A DNA stretch of 64,000 bases from Eutrophovita sp913057845 (GTDB taxonomy: Bacteria > Pseudomonadota > Gammaproteobacteria > Burkholderiales > Eutrophovitaceae). This document shows, piece by piece, positions 37,251-47,100 of this stretch; position 1 is the stretch's first letter; every line of letters begins with the position of its first letter. The DNA is taken from NCBI GenBank assembly GCA_963925895.1, contig CAWUVH010000015.1, positions 21,135-85,134 on the forward strand, in the 5' to 3' direction. The notes beneath the pieces were generated by a model. That model had not been told where the DNA came from. It did not search any database and saw nothing but the letters and a program-made list of their open reading frames with translations. A program made the translations under genes and the position numbers.

Positions 37251-37414
37251 TGTCAGTTCAACACAGTTATTAATAAGAAAACATTATGTATCACGAGTTT
37301 AACACAGCACCTGCTTGCCAAGAGTCATGAAAATGAGTGCTCGCTTGGAAATTAGTTGATAAACTCAAGCGTCTGAACATCAAGTAGCTAAAGCACCCAT
37401 AACAAGGAACATCG

Positions 37415-38209
37415 ATGCGATCATACCTTGACCTCATGAAACACATTCGTGATAACGGGACCCCTAAAGGGGATCGAACCGGCACGGGAACATTAAGCGT
37501 GTTTGGGGCCCAATTACGCTTCGACCTCAACGAGGGTTTTCCACTGCTCACCACGAAAAAGGTTCATCTAAAATCGATAATCCATGAATTACTGTGGTTC
37601 TTAAGTGGCGACACCAACATCAAGTACCTCAAAGACAACGGCGTAACCATTTGGGATGAATGGGCAGACGAGCATGGGGATCTAGGTCCGGTCTATGGCC
37701 ACCAATGGCGATCATGGCCAACCCCCAACGGAAATCACATCGATCAAATCACGAAAGTCATTCAAGACATCAAGGAAAATCCAAATTCACGTCGTCTCAT
37801 CGTCTCGGCTTGGAACGTCGGGGATATAGAGAAGATGGCTTTAGCACCCTGCCATACTTTTTTTCAGTTTTATGTCGCAGATGGCAAACTATCCTGCCAA
37901 CTCTATCAACGAAGCGCGGACTTTTTTCTTGGCGTTCCCTTCAATATAGCGTCGTATGCTTTATTGAATATGATGGTTGCTCAAGTGTGCGGCCTTCAAT
38001 TGGGGGACTTTGTGCACACCTTTGGTGATTGCCACCTGTACATCAATCACTTAGACCAAACAAATGAACAACTTTCCCGCACACCTCGCGCACTACCAAA
38101 AATGAATATCAATAAAACAATCAAAAATATTTTTGATTTTGATTACACAGACTTTAACCTTGAGGCCTACGATCCGGATCCGTCGATCAAAGCTCCCGTA
38201 GCAATATAG
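37415..38209 (+). CDS. thyA: Thymidylate synthase
   Basis: 264 residues. It methylates dUMP to dTMP with methylenetetrahydrofolate. The nucleophile Cys is in ALAPCHTFFQFYV. GDRTGTGTLSVFG at the N-terminus binds phosphate, and LYQRSADFFLGVPFNIASYA is typical. Its product dihydrofolate is recycled by FolA, encoded 13 bases downstream, so the two form a functional operon. Confidence 0.98.
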   Translation: MRSYLDLMKHIRDNGTPKGDRTGTGTLSVFGAQLRFDLNEGFPLLTTKKVHLKSIIHELLWFLSGDTNIKYLKDNGVTIWDEWADEHGDLGPVYGHQWRSWPTPNGNHIDQITKVIQDIKENPNSRRLIVSAWNVGDIEKMALAPCHTFFQFYVADGKLSCQLYQRSADFFLGVPFNIASYALLNMMVAQVCGLQLGDFVHTFGDCHLYINHLDQTNEQLSRTPRALPKMNINKTIKNIFDFDYTDFNLEAYDPDPSIKAPVAI

Positions 38210-38222
38210 TTAGGAGAATCCA

Positions 38223-38714
38223 ATGGGCATCACGATCATCGTAGCTCAGGCTCAAAACGGAATTATTGGTAATAATGGCACGCTGCCGTGGCACCTGTCA
38301 GCGGACCTCAAGCGCTTCAAACAGTTAACTACCGGGAACACGGTAATCATGGGCAGAAAGACCTGGGACTCAATAGGGAAAGCACTTCCTAACAGGCACA
38401 ATATTGTGATTACCAGATCAGTAAACTTAACTCTTAATGGAGCCCAAACTGCTGCGACTCTCGAGGCAGCGATTCACATGGCGCCGGAGGGCTTAGAAAA
38501 ATTCATCATTGGTGGCGCTGAAATTTATAAGCTCGCTCTGATGCTGGCTAGCACCATCGAGATGACCTTAATTCATAAAGAGGTGTCCGGAGACACCTCT
38601 TTCCCTGATGTTGATTTCACGAACTGGCAAGAATTGGGTAACACGCAACATCATGACGAAACAACTGGTTTGCCATACTCATTCATCACTTACCAACGAA
38701 TGATTGCGCGCTAA
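38223..38714 (+). CDS. folA: Dihydrofolate reductase
   Basis: 163 residues. It reduces dihydrofolate with NADPH. The N-terminal block GIIGNNGTLPWHLSADLKRFK carries the catalytic acidic Asp, and VIMGRKTWDSIGKALPNR plus FIIGGAEIYKLAL form the cofactor site. A ribosome binding site (TTAGGAG) sits just before the ATG. It converges on the decarboxylase gene with 20 bases between stops. Confidence 0.97.
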   Translation: MGITIIVAQAQNGIIGNNGTLPWHLSADLKRFKQLTTGNTVIMGRKTWDSIGKALPNRHNIVITRSVNLTLNGAQTAATLEAAIHMAPEGLEKFIIGGAEIYKLALMLASTIEMTLIHKEVSGDTSFPDVDFTNWQELGNTQHHDETTGLPYSFITYQRMIAR

Positions 38715-38734
38715 CCCAAAGAATTGGAATGTGC

Positions 38735-39916
38735 CTATTCGTTAATTACGAGGACCTTCGGTAATGGAAATCCATTAAACTCGTTCGCATAGACCGTGGT
38801 GTAGGCGCCCGCATTAGGAAAATACAAGAGGTCACCCTCAATAGTTGTCGCAGGTAACATTTGCTCCCGACTCAGCACATCCACTGAGTCGCAACTCGGC
38901 CCTGCCACATACCATGGGACTTCATTACCTGATTTATTATTGACCTCAATCTGATACTGAATACCCTGTGTGCACTCCATAAGTCCACCAAATATGCCAG
39001 CGTCCAAATACATCCACCTCTCGTCCCCCTTGGTAGCCGTTCCAATTACTTGGCATACAAAGTAGGCTGCGTCGGATACCATGTATCGCCCAGGCTCTGC
39101 AGTAACTCGAACCTCAGCGCCAATGCCGTCAAGCGCATCTTTAATGGCACTACCAATATACTCAATGGATGGTATGGGCTTTGTGAGACGAACCGGATAG
39201 CCGCCACCAACATTCAACAATTCAGGTTTTAAACCTTTGGCCTGCATGCTTTGAAAAATACGCTTTGAGGTTTCAATTGCTTGATTCCAATTCTCAATGT
39301 TTCGGCATTGAGAACCTACGTGAAAGGTCAGACCACAAAGGTCAGCACCAATCTCAACTGCCACATCTAAAATGCTGTCTATATCTCGAGGTTTAACTCC
39401 AAACTTACCCGACAGCGGCCAATCGCTACCAATATTAGACGTATCGAAACGTAAATATAACTTTGCATCTGGGACAAGAGCATGAATCTTTACGAGCTCT
39501 TCTTCGCTATCCAAAACGAACCACCGCACCCCTTTAGCCGCGGCATACTGGATAAATGAGCTGGGCTTTACTGGATTGCTGTACTGAATCGTGGAAGCAT
39601 CTACGCCAATGGACAAAAGTAAATCAAGCTCTTTTATCGATGCAATCTCAAATTGACACCCCTCGGATTTGAGCGCTTGGAGCACGCGCATATCCGGATT
39701 AGCTTTAACCGCGTAGTGAGGTGTGATGCCAGGCATTGCTGACTGAAACCGATGATATTTTTGACGAACAATATCAAGGTCTAAGATAAGGACAGGTTGA
39801 TCGTAACCACCCCTTAACAGTTCATTGACGCGTGCGACATCAAGACTCACCTCTACATGTGAATCAAATAAACTTTCTAATTCAATTTGCTGATTGAGCG
39901 CTGCTTGTATGGTCAT
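38735..39916 (-). CDS. Ornithine decarboxylase, alanine-racemase fold (type III)
   Basis: 393 residues from ATG 39916. A PLP enzyme of the eukaryotic-type ornithine/lysine decarboxylase group, making putrescine (or cadaverine). The PLP Lys is in HYAVKANPD, followed by FDTSNIGSDWPLSGKFG, the HVGSQC region, NVGGGYP and EPGRY (phosphate site). The second-subunit Cys-Asp is in GPSCDSVDVL. That Cys-Asp supports ornithine decarboxylase over diaminopimelate decarboxylase. Some relatives also take lysine. It has its own strong promoter and a leader of about 130 bases. It sits next to dcd, as odc does in Burkholderiales. Confidence 0.87.
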   Translation of the reverse strand: MTIQAALNQQIELESLFDSHVEVSLDVARVNELLRGGYDQPVLILDLDIVRQKYHRFQSAMPGITPHYAVKANPDMRVLQALKSEGCQFEIASIKELDLLLSIGVDASTIQYSNPVKPSSFIQYAAAKGVRWFVLDSEEELVKIHALVPDAKLYLRFDTSNIGSDWPLSGKFGVKPRDIDSILDVAVEIGADLCGLTFHVGSQCRNIENWNQAIETSKRIFQSMQAKGLKPELLNVGGGYPVRLTKPIPSIEYIGSAIKDALDGIGAEVRVTAEPGRYMVSDAAYFVCQVIGTATKGDERWMYLDAGIFGGLMECTQGIQYQIEVNNKSGNEVPWYVAGPSCDSVDVLSREQMLPATTIEGDLLYFPNAGAYTTVYANEFNGFPLPKVLVINE

Positions 39917-40054
39917 CTCATTTCCCAAAAAATAAACCACAGTGATTCACCCGCGAGGACAGAGGCCCCCACTCCTATCAAAGCTTTTTCAAGTCACACG
40001 CGGCATACACCCTTTAGGACAGTTCTGGATGAGAGTATGTAATTTGAAGCGCGA

Positions 40055-40082
40055 ATTATAGGCACTCTCGTGCAAGAATCAA
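40055..40082 (-). promoter_or_regulatory. Strong sigma-70 promoter of the decarboxylase with internal palindrome
   Basis: Minus strand: TTGATT (40082-40077), 16-base spacer, TATAAT (40060-40055). The spacer contains GCAC-GAGA-GTGC, an inverted repeat placed where a repressor could bind. The transcript would have a leader of about 130 bases before the ATG. Confidence 0.65.
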
Positions 40083-40145
40083 GAAAAATTACCCAACAAA
40101 GAAAATCTTCAGGTTTTCTAAAAAAAATACAATATATACAATGAG

Positions 40146-40718
40146 TTAAACCTTGGGCAAGGTTACTCCGGACTGACCCTGATACTTTCCACCGCGGTCA
40201 CGATAGGAGGTTTCGCAAACGTCTTCGGCATCTGCCTGAAAAAATATCACTTGAGCCACGCCTTCATTAGCATAAATCTTTGCCGGCAAAGTAGTGGTGT
40301 TCGAGAATTCTAAGGTCACGAAACCTTCCCACTCAGGCTCAAACGGTGTGACATTAACGATAATTCCACAGCGCGCATAAGTCGATTTGCCCAAACAAAT
40401 CGTTAAGACATCTCTCGGAATACGGAAATATTCTACAGTCCGAGCAAGCGCAAATGAATTTGGCGGGATAATACAAACATCCCCTTGAAAATCAACAAAA
40501 GAGTCTGAATCAAAATTTTTAGGATCCACAATTGTCGAGTTAATGTTGGTGAAAATCTTAAATTCACTGGAACACCGAATATCGTATCCATAGCTTGAAG
40601 TTCCATAAGAAACAACCCGCTCCCCATTAACAGACTTTATTTGTCCAGGCTCAAAGGGTTCGATCATCCCCTTCTCGGTAGCCATTTGCCGAATCCATCG
40701 ATCAGACTTAACACTCAT
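40146..40718 (-). CDS. dcd: dCTP deaminase
   Basis: 190 residues. It deaminates dCTP to dUTP, the main route to dUMP for ThyA in many Gram-negative bacteria. Signatures: SYGYDIRCSSEFKIF, VCIIPPNSFALARTVEYFRIP, LGKSTYARCGIIVNVTPFEPEWEGFVTLEFSN with the catalytic Glu (in segments), and the C-terminal KYQGQSGVTLPKV. It follows apbC by 59 bases. Confidence 0.96.
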   Translation of the reverse strand: MSVKSDRWIRQMATEKGMIEPFEPGQIKSVNGERVVSYGTSSYGYDIRCSSEFKIFTNINSTIVDPKNFDSDSFVDFQGDVCIIPPNSFALARTVEYFRIPRDVLTICLGKSTYARCGIIVNVTPFEPEWEGFVTLEFSNTTTLPAKIYANEGVAQVIFFQADAEDVCETSYRDRGGKYQGQSGVTLPKV

Positions 40719-40777
40719 TTAATCACCCCATCCTGTAAGTTCGCTTCAATCTGTTTTGCGACCGAAACTCCCAATCT

Positions 40778-41863
40778 TTAATTGTTATCCACTCTAATTT
40801 TTGGGAACGTCTGACTATAATCGCGCTTTCTTTTAGCGAGCTTGAGTCCGATATCTCGAGCAATTTTTTTATAAATTTCACTAGCAGGTCCATCTGGATC
40901 AGAAATTAATGTTGGAGTCCCCGCGTCCAAAGCTTGTCGGATCTTTATGTCTAGAGGCAACGCGCCAAGCACATCAATCTCATAGTCTCTCGACATCTCA
41001 TCCCCTCCCCCTTGGCCAAATATATGCTCAATGTGGCCGCACTGAGAACATACATGAACACTCATATTCTCAATAATGCCCAATATCGGGACGTGAACCT
41101 TTTCGAACATCTTTAACGCCTTCCTAGCATCAATCAACGCAATATCCTGAGGCGTGGTGACAATAACAACGCCTGTAAGCGGTACCTTTTGAGATAAGGT
41201 CAACTGAATATCCCCAGTGCCAGGTGGTAGATCAATCAATAAATAATCCAAATCGGACCACATTGTGTCTCTTAACAACTGCTCAAGTGCTTGAGAAACC
41301 ATAGGCCCCCGCCATACCATCGGCTGATCAACATCAACAAGCGCACCAATCGACATAGCTTGTACGCCATAAGACTCCATTGGAGTTATAGTCTTACCAT
41401 CAGCGGACTCCGGCTTACCCTTAAGGCCCAACATAACGTGCTGAGAGGGCCCGTAAATGTCGGCATCTAAAACGCCGACGCGAGCGCCTTCCGCAGACAA
41501 AGCAAGGGCAAGATTCGTTGTGGTCGTCGATTTACCAACCCCGCCTTTACCAGATGCAATCGCAATCACATTGCGCACATTGGGGAGCAACTTCAATCCG
41601 GACTGAGCAGCATGCGCAACAATCCTTAACTCTAAAACAACCTCTATCTTTTTCTCACCCGCAAGCTTGCCCAGCTCTTTCACGATAAGTTGAGCGAGAT
41701 TTACCTCAAAACTCTTCATGGGATACCCCACAAGGAGGGTAATTTTAATCAGGGATTCATCAGTTTCAACGACTACTTTTTCGCCGCATTGACCAATCAC
41801 CTCACCCGTAGCGGGGTTTTGAATTTTTAGAACTTCTTCTTTAATAGCTTCGTTAGTTATCAT
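40778..41863 (-). CDS. apbC: Iron-sulfur cluster carrier ApbC/Mrp
   Basis: 361 residues. A P-loop ATPase that carries Fe-S clusters. An N-terminal MIP18/DUF59-like segment (about 1-80) precedes the deviant Walker A ASGKGGVGKSTTTTNLALAL. DADIYGPSQHVMLG and LIDLPPGTGDIQLTL are family signatures. The cluster-binding CxxC is in VCSQCGHIEHIFG. It is divergent from metG (126 bases), the usual apbC|metG arrangement. Confidence 0.95.
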   Translation of the reverse strand: MITNEAIKEEVLKIQNPATGEVIGQCGEKVVVETDESLIKITLLVGYPMKSFEVNLAQLIVKELGKLAGEKKIEVVLELRIVAHAAQSGLKLLPNVRNVIAIASGKGGVGKSTTTTNLALALSAEGARVGVLDADIYGPSQHVMLGLKGKPESADGKTITPMESYGVQAMSIGALVDVDQPMVWRGPMVSQALEQLLRDTMWSDLDYLLIDLPPGTGDIQLTLSQKVPLTGVVIVTTPQDIALIDARKALKMFEKVHVPILGIIENMSVHVCSQCGHIEHIFGQGGGDEMSRDYEIDVLGALPLDIKIRQALDAGTPTLISDPDGPASEIYKKIARDIGLKLAKRKRDYSQTFPKIRVDNN

Positions 41864-41941
41864 TATGATTTACACTCACTTTCTGTAACGCCCATTCTAA
41901 CTAAAACCTACGCGCTGTTGTACGCCCTTTACCGATTGGTT

Positions 41942-41950
41942 TGCTAAAAT
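41942..41950 (+). promoter_or_regulatory. Possible extended -10 promoter of metG
   Basis: TGCTAAAAT has the TGn extension and a near-consensus -10, 40 bases before the metG ATG. No convincing -35 is present. Confidence 0.35.
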
Positions 41951-41989
41951 CATAGGGTCAATGGCCAAGAATCGTAACGAACATAAAAA

Positions 41990-44089
41990 ATGACCAGAAG
42001 AATCCTTGTTACATCAGCCCTCCCATACGCGAATGGCAGCATTCACCTTGGTCACTTAGTCGAATATATTCAAACAGACATTTGGGTTAGAGCACAAAAG
42101 ATGTTTGGGCATGAGGTGCATTACGTATGCGCCGACGATACGCACGGAACTCCAGTAATGCTGAGAGCGGAGCAAGAAAACATCTCTCCCGAGCAATTGA
42201 TAGAAAGAGTGCATCAAGAACACTCTTTAGACTTCAATGACTTTGGCATCCGCTTTGACAACTATTACACCACCAACTCACCTGAGAATCAGGAGCTTTG
42301 CGAAAAAATATTCAATTCATTAACCGAAGCAGGTCTAATTGCCGAGAAAGAAGTCGAACAATTCTATGACCCGCTCAAAAAAATGTTTCTCCCTGACCGT
42401 TATGTCAAAGGAACCTGCCCAAAATGTAGCGCATCGGATCAATATGGAGACTCTTGTGAGGGATGCGGTACGACATATTCTCCAACAGAACTAATCGACC
42501 CCTACTCAACTATTTCTGGTGCCAAACCAGATCGAAAAACATCTACCCATCTCTTTTTCAAACTCTCAGATACGCGCTGCGAAGAATTTTTAAGGGAGTT
42601 CACACAAAACGCACACAGACTGCAGCCAGAAGCCGCAAACAAAATGAAAGAATGGCTTGGGGAGGCTGGGCAAAGTAAGTTATCTGACTGGGATATTTCT
42701 AGAGACGCGCCTTACTTTGGCTTTCCGATACCAGGAACCAATGAAACCAAATTCTTTTATGTTTGGCTGGATGCTCCTGTGGGATATTTTGGAAGTTTTA
42801 TAAACTACGTTGCAAATCGACATTCGGAAGATAGAGCAAGGCTGACCCGTGACTTCCTTAAGCCAGGAGGGGATACAGAACTCATACACTTCATCGGCAA
42901 AGACATTCTTTATTTCCATGCACTTTTTTTCCCAGCTGTGCTCCAATTCTCCGGGTTCAGGACTCCCACGAAAATATATGCACATGGGTTCCTGACCGTA
43001 AACGGACAAAAAATGTCTAAATCACGCGGCACATTCATTACCGCAAGGAGCTTCTTGGAAAGCGGCCTTGAGCCGGAATGGCTCCGTTATTATTACGCAG
43101 CCAAGCTAAACGCCTCCATGGAAGATATTGACCTTAATCTGACTGACTTCATGGCGCGCGTTAATAGTGATTTAGTCGGCAAATACATCAATATTGCTAG
43201 CCGCGCAGCGAACTTCCTTACCAAAAATTTTGATGGATACCTAAGTGATGCGTCGCTGGATGAGCACGAGATATTGCAATATTTTTTCAGCCGATCGAAA
43301 AATATTTCTGATGCGTATGAAGCGCGAGAATACAGTAAGGGCATTAGAGAGATTATGTCACTGGCGGATCGAGCAAATAGTTACATTGATACCCAAAAAC
43401 CCTGGGAGTTAGCCAAATCCGAACCTAATTCCAAAAAGCTTCAAGAGGTGTGTTCAGTAGCCATTAATTTGTTCAAAATACTCACTGTGTACCTGAAGCC
43501 TGCGCTACCGAAACTCGCAACTGCAGTCGAAGACTTTCTTAACATCAAGGAGCTTCAATGGCCCGATAGTGAGAAGAGCCTTCCTCCAAAACACCAGATC
43601 AATGCTTACAGCCATTTAATGGGTCGCGTCGACCCCAAACTGATTGACAAACTAATAGCCCTAAATGTTCAAGAGCCTGTTGACGCCAAGTCTCAGCCAA
43701 CAAAGAAAGACCAAAAAAAGATGACCGATAAAAACACAAAAGAAGCCGGAAACGAAGGCCCCAATGAAATCACAATTGATGCATTTAACAACATAGATCT
43801 CCGAGTTGGAAGAATTCTAGAAGCCGAACACGTTGAGGGCGCAGATAAATTAGTACGTCTACAAATAGACCTTGGCACAGAGCAACGACAAGTGCTCGCG
43901 GGAATCAAGTCAGCCTACAATCCGGAAGACCTTAAGCAAAAGCTTGTCGTTGTCGTTGCCAATTTAAAGGCAAGGAAAATGCGTTTCGGGGAATCGCAAG
44001 GCATGGTCCTAGCAGCCAGCGGCGAAGATTCAGGGATTTTTCTAATTTCCCCAGAGTCAGGCGCAGTCCCGGGCATGCGGGTTAAATAA
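41990..44089 (+). CDS. metG: Methionyl-tRNA synthetase
   Basis: 699 residues, the long form. HIGH-type motif in PYANGSIHLGHLVEY and KMSKS in NGQKMSKSRGTFI. The zinc knuckle has four cysteines in CPKCSASDQYGDSCEGCG. A Lys-rich linker (about 570-590) leads to the C-terminal EMAP/tRNA-binding dimerisation domain (about 600-699, FNNIDLRVGRILEAEHVEGADKL). It converges on dnaE with an 11-base gap and no hairpin. Confidence 0.98.
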   Translation: MTRRILVTSALPYANGSIHLGHLVEYIQTDIWVRAQKMFGHEVHYVCADDTHGTPVMLRAEQENISPEQLIERVHQEHSLDFNDFGIRFDNYYTTNSPENQELCEKIFNSLTEAGLIAEKEVEQFYDPLKKMFLPDRYVKGTCPKCSASDQYGDSCEGCGTTYSPTELIDPYSTISGAKPDRKTSTHLFFKLSDTRCEEFLREFTQNAHRLQPEAANKMKEWLGEAGQSKLSDWDISRDAPYFGFPIPGTNETKFFYVWLDAPVGYFGSFINYVANRHSEDRARLTRDFLKPGGDTELIHFIGKDILYFHALFFPAVLQFSGFRTPTKIYAHGFLTVNGQKMSKSRGTFITARSFLESGLEPEWLRYYYAAKLNASMEDIDLNLTDFMARVNSDLVGKYINIASRAANFLTKNFDGYLSDASLDEHEILQYFFSRSKNISDAYEAREYSKGIREIMSLADRANSYIDTQKPWELAKSEPNSKKLQEVCSVAINLFKILTVYLKPALPKLATAVEDFLNIKELQWPDSEKSLPPKHQINAYSHLMGRVDPKLIDKLIALNVQEPVDAKSQPTKKDQKKMTDKNTKEAGNEGPNEITIDAFNNIDLRVGRILEAEHVEGADKLVRLQIDLGTEQRQVLAGIKSAYNPEDLKQKLVVVVANLKARKMRFGESQGMVLAASGEDSGIFLISPESGAVPGMRVK

Positions 44090-44100
44090 GCTGAAGTGCT

Positions 44101-47100
44101 CTAATACGTAAGACTGACAGCCTCTGGGCTCAGCCATTCACTCAACTCACTAAACAATGAGTCTTCTGGGCGAACACGCCATTCATCTCCCAGGTCAATC
44201 TCAGCCTCGCCACTCGGCCCTTGATACAAGACTTTCACCGGAATCGGGCCGTCACGATACTGAGCGAGAATCGTTTTAAGTTGCTTCGGGTCAGCCCCGC
44301 GATCAATACGCAACTTCAGGGTTTTACCAAACCTCTCTCTTACAGCCGCCAAACTAAAAACATTTTCTGCCGCAATTCGAGAAACAATAGACGCTTCATT
44401 CAACTCCGATCCTCGACGATAGGAACGAATCTTCGCCTCAAAAACGACGATTGCATCTTCTTTTACAAGATCCCTGAATCGATCCAAGAACTCATCATAA
44501 AGCACCACTTCTTCAGAACCATAACCATCCGAAATCGTTACTATCATCATTCTTCCATTGTTGGTCTTTTGTATACGAGTCGAATCAACAACCCCAGCGA
44601 GCAGCATTTGACGGACACCCTCCCCTGGAGCAGGAACAGAAATCGCATTAAGGCGGCTGGACACGACTAACGATAATTCTTGCTCAAAACTCTTAAAGGG
44701 ATGACCGCTGTAATAAAAACCTAGGGCCACTTTCTCGTTCTGAAGTTGCTCATAATCAACCCAAGGACGCGCCTCAGTCATTGCCGCCTCAAACACTGAA
44801 ACGACGTCATCATCAAACAAACTTCCCTGAGAAAGATCTCGATCTTGTTGCTCGGCTGCTGCTATGGCAGAGTGCACTGAAGCCAGCAACCTGGATCGAT
44901 TGGCATCCAGGCTATCAAACGCACCAGATCTTATTAAAGACTCAACACTGCGCTTATTAACGACTCGTCTATCCACGCGGCAACAAAAATCAAAGAAACT
45001 TTCAAATGCACCACTTGCTCGGACATGAAGGATATGCTCAATAGCTGCCTCTCCTGTCCCCCTAATTCCGCCTAGACCGTACCGTATCTGCGTGTCTGAT
45101 ACCGGCACGAACCGATACTCCGACTCATGAATATCTGGCGGCAAAAGTGTTAACTTGTTTTTGACGCAGTCTCCAAACAAATGCTGGATTCGGTCAGTAT
45201 CGTCCATCGTAGCGGACATATTTGCCGCCATAAATGCAGAAATATAGTGGCATTTAAACCAAGCCGTTTGATACGCGATTAACGCATACGCTGCCGCATG
45301 CGATTTATTAAACCCATATCCGGCAAATTTTTCCATCAAATCAAAAATTTCATTTGACTTGGCCTCACTTAATCCATTCTTCTTCGACCCTTCCAAAAAT
45401 AATTGACGATGTTGCGCCATTTCTTCTGGTTTTTTCTTACCCATCGCCCGACGTAAAAGATCAGCGCCACCGAGAGAATACCCCCCAATGATTTGCGCCA
45501 TTTGCATAACCTGCTCTTGGTAAACCATAATTCCATAGGTCTCCTCCAAGATGGTTTTGACGCGCTCATCAGGGAAATTTACCCGTTGACGGCCATGCTT
45601 TCTCTCGACGAAATCTGGAATCAAATCCATCGGCCCTGGCCTAAAAAGAGCCACTAAGGCAACAATATCTTCAAAGCGATCTGGCTGCGCCCTTTCAATT
45701 AAATCTCTCATCCCTCGAGATTCAAACTGAAAAACAGCAGCACTATTTCCACTCGAAAAAATACGATACGTCGATAGGTCATCAAGTGGTATTTCGGCAA
45801 GATCAATAATCTTGTCAGGATCTAATCTCCTAATAAATTTTAAGGTCCAATCAATAATCGTCAGCGTGGTTAGCCCAAGAAAATCAAACTTAACAAGACC
45901 GATATGCTCAACATCATCTTTGTCCAACTGAGAAATAACACTATGAGAACCATCAGCTGAGTACAGCGGGCAGAAGTCGCTAAGAGCTGATGGCGCAATC
46001 AAAACGCCTCCAGCGTGCATGCCAACGTTTCTAGTGATGCCCTCCAATTGCCTCGCTAACGCAAGAAGCTCTCGAGTCTCCTCATCCGAGTCCTCTCTTT
46101 CTTTAAAACGAGGCTCCATTTCCCTTGCAAGATCTAACGTAATGAGCTGCCCTGGCTGAAATGGGATTAACTTTGCAAGTTCGTCAGCCCGGCTATAACC
46201 CCACTCCATAACTCGAGCCACGTCTCTCACAACAGCCTTTGCTGCCATTGTTCCGAACGTTACAATTTGCGACACCGAGTCTGACCCATATTTTTCGCGT
46301 ACATAGTCAATGACACGATCTCGTCCATCTTGACAAAAATCGATATCAAAATCCGGCATTGAGACCCGCTCTGGATTCAAGAAACGCTCAAAGAGCAGGT
46401 TATACTGAATAGGATCTAAATCAGTAATGCCGAGGGAGAAAGCGACCAGAGAACCCGCGCCGGATCCTCGACCAGGACCAACGGGCACATCATTACTCTT
46501 CGCCCAATTGATGAAGTCAGCGACGATCAAGAAGTAGCCTGCGAACCCCATATTTACAATCGTATCGATCTCAAACTTCAATCTATCTCGATACGCTTGG
46601 GAAATAACCGCCCCCTCAATTTCACCACGACGAATACGCCTCATTCGCTTGTCGAGCCCATCAGTGGCTTGCTGCTCTAAGAACTGCTCTAGCGACACGC
46701 CAGAAGGGGTAGGGAAATTAGGCAGCTGAGGATTACCTAAATCTAGCTCCAAGGAACATCGTCGAGCAATTTCTAAGGAGTTTTCAATTGCCCCAGGCAA
46801 ATCCGAAAAGAGCTCGCACATCTGCACTTCCGATTTAAAATACTGCTCCTCGTTAAAAGGCCTCGATCTATTCTGGTCGGCAAGCAAAAGTCCCTCTGCA
46901 ATACAATAACGGGCCTCATGAGCCATAAATTCTGCTTGCGCCAAAAACTCCACGGGATGAGTTGCCACAACCGGAATTTTTTCTTGCTTTGCGAGCCGCA
47001 ATACAGCCGTCTCCAGAGAGCCTCTAATGTCGCCATTTGACCTTTGTATTTCAAGATAATAACGCCCATCAAACAAAGCGCCCCAATGCTTAAGCTTTTC

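Noticed and set aside
39989..40006. Five-codon ORF in the decarboxylase leader as a real leader peptide
   Set aside because: AAAGGG is only three bases from the ATG, too close for good initiation; mentioned only as part of the leader finding.
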